Shown here in pieces: positions 5,591 through 5,876 of a stretch of DNA of 5,876 nucleotides (position 1 is its first letter; every line of letters begins with the position of its first letter). The stretch is from Deltaproteobacteria bacterium (lineage in GTDB: Bacteria; Myxococcota_A; Polyangia; Polyangiales; Houyiibacteriaceae), in assembly GCA_019309605.1 (NCBI GenBank), contig JAFDFW010000139.1:1-5876 (forward strand), written 5' to 3'. The notes below the pieces were generated by a model. That model worked only from the letters and a program-made list of their open reading frames with translations. It was not told the origin of the DNA and did not search any database. The translations under genes and the position numbers were made by a program.

Positions 5591-5876
5591 GACGCGTTGC
5601 CTGGTGCTTGTGCTGCGTGGCCGCCTTGGCATTGCCCGCAAGCGCGTCCGCTTGGAGCCCGCTTCGGGGCGAGAACTCCAACGCCAAGAAGGGCAACGCC
5701 CTGATGGCCCAAGAGCAGTACAGCCCTGCCCTCGAGGCATACGACGAAGCGGCGCGGGAGCTGCCCGACGCGCGCGCGGTGCAGCTCAACCGTGGGCTCG
5801 CCCTTCTCGCTCAAGATCTAGGCGAGCAATCGAAGGAAGCGTTTCTCGCCGCCGCGGACCCTGCTGCGTCTCCGAC
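5587..5876 (+). CDS. Exported TPR-repeat protein, BatC-like, N-terminal part (runs off right edge)
   Basis: The frame from ATG at 5587 stays open for 96 complete codons to the window edge. Residues 1-22 form a signal peptide: MRRVAW, a hydrophobic core, and ASASA before Trp-23, a good signal peptidase I site. Three cysteines (7, 9, 10) lie within the core, but no lipobox is present, so a lipoprotein is unlikely. One tetratricopeptide repeat spans about 32-63 (AKKGNALMAQEQYSPALEAY then DEAARELP), and a second begins at about 64 (ARAVQLNRGLALLAQ). The start overlaps the batB stop as ATGA, with AAGGAG 6 nt upstream. In related operons a periplasmic TPR protein (BatC) follows the two VWA genes and is thought to scaffold them; that role is inferred here from position and repeats. 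Full length and any further domains cannot be seen. Confidence 0.85.
   Translation, partial: MRRVAWCLCCVAALALPASASAWSPLRGENSNAKKGNALMAQEQYSPALEAYDEAARELPDARAVQLNRGLALLAQDLGEQSKEAFLAAADPAASP

Noticed and set aside
575..5876. A new defence or secondary-metabolism system
   Set aside because: All genes match the known moxR-DUF58-BatD-like-BatA-BatB-TPR arrangement. No nuclease, toxin, transposase, CRISPR or biosynthetic enzyme is present, and base composition looks even across the operon.

Overview
This window is GC-rich, densely coded bacterial DNA. It holds the 5' end of a heme-biosynthesis gene (hemL, minus strand) and, divergent from it, a tightly packed plus-strand operon of the MoxR/VWA (Bat, 'Bacteroides aerotolerance') type. 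High GC, frequent GTG starts and the gene order would suit a deltaproteobacterial or Myxococcota-like Gram-negative organism. That placement is an inference from style and protein character, not from a marker gene.

Layout. Positions 1-388 (minus) encode the first 129 residues of glutamate-1-semialdehyde 2,1-aminomutase; the rest lies off the left edge. Positions 389-574 are the divergent intergenic region. It carries a short degenerate hexamer repeat, a perfect 23-nt palindrome (11-nt arms around one base, 477-499) and a G-rich stretch before the operon. Then, all on the plus strand: moxR AAA+ ATPase (575-1588), DUF58 protein (1601-2488), a membrane-anchored BatD-like/DUF4381-like protein (2485-3426), a BatA-type VWA membrane protein (3423-4535), a BatB-type VWA membrane protein (4532-5590) and the start of an exported TPR protein (5587 to the right edge). 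moxR and the DUF58 gene are 12 nt apart, and each of the next four junctions is a 4-nt NTGA stop/start overlap, so this is one translationally coupled unit.

How the genes work together (family knowledge plus inference). MoxR ATPases act with VWA-domain partners as chaperone-like or remodelling systems. Here a soluble AAA+ ATPase and a soluble DUF58 (VWA-like) protein would act in the cytoplasm. The single-pass BatD-like protein would reach both sides of the inner membrane. Two integral membrane VWA proteins with intact MIDAS motifs would display their metal-binding domains in the periplasm, and the TPR protein would be exported to join them. The substrate cannot be read from the sequence; related operons are linked to oxidative/envelope stress tolerance.

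The system itself is a known class, and I do not see a wholly undescribed one. The points most worth a second look are the intergenic palindrome, an extra N-terminal membrane segment in the BatA-type protein, the polyproline linker in the BatD-like protein, and Shine-Dalgarno sequences written inside the C-terminal arginine codons of the preceding genes.
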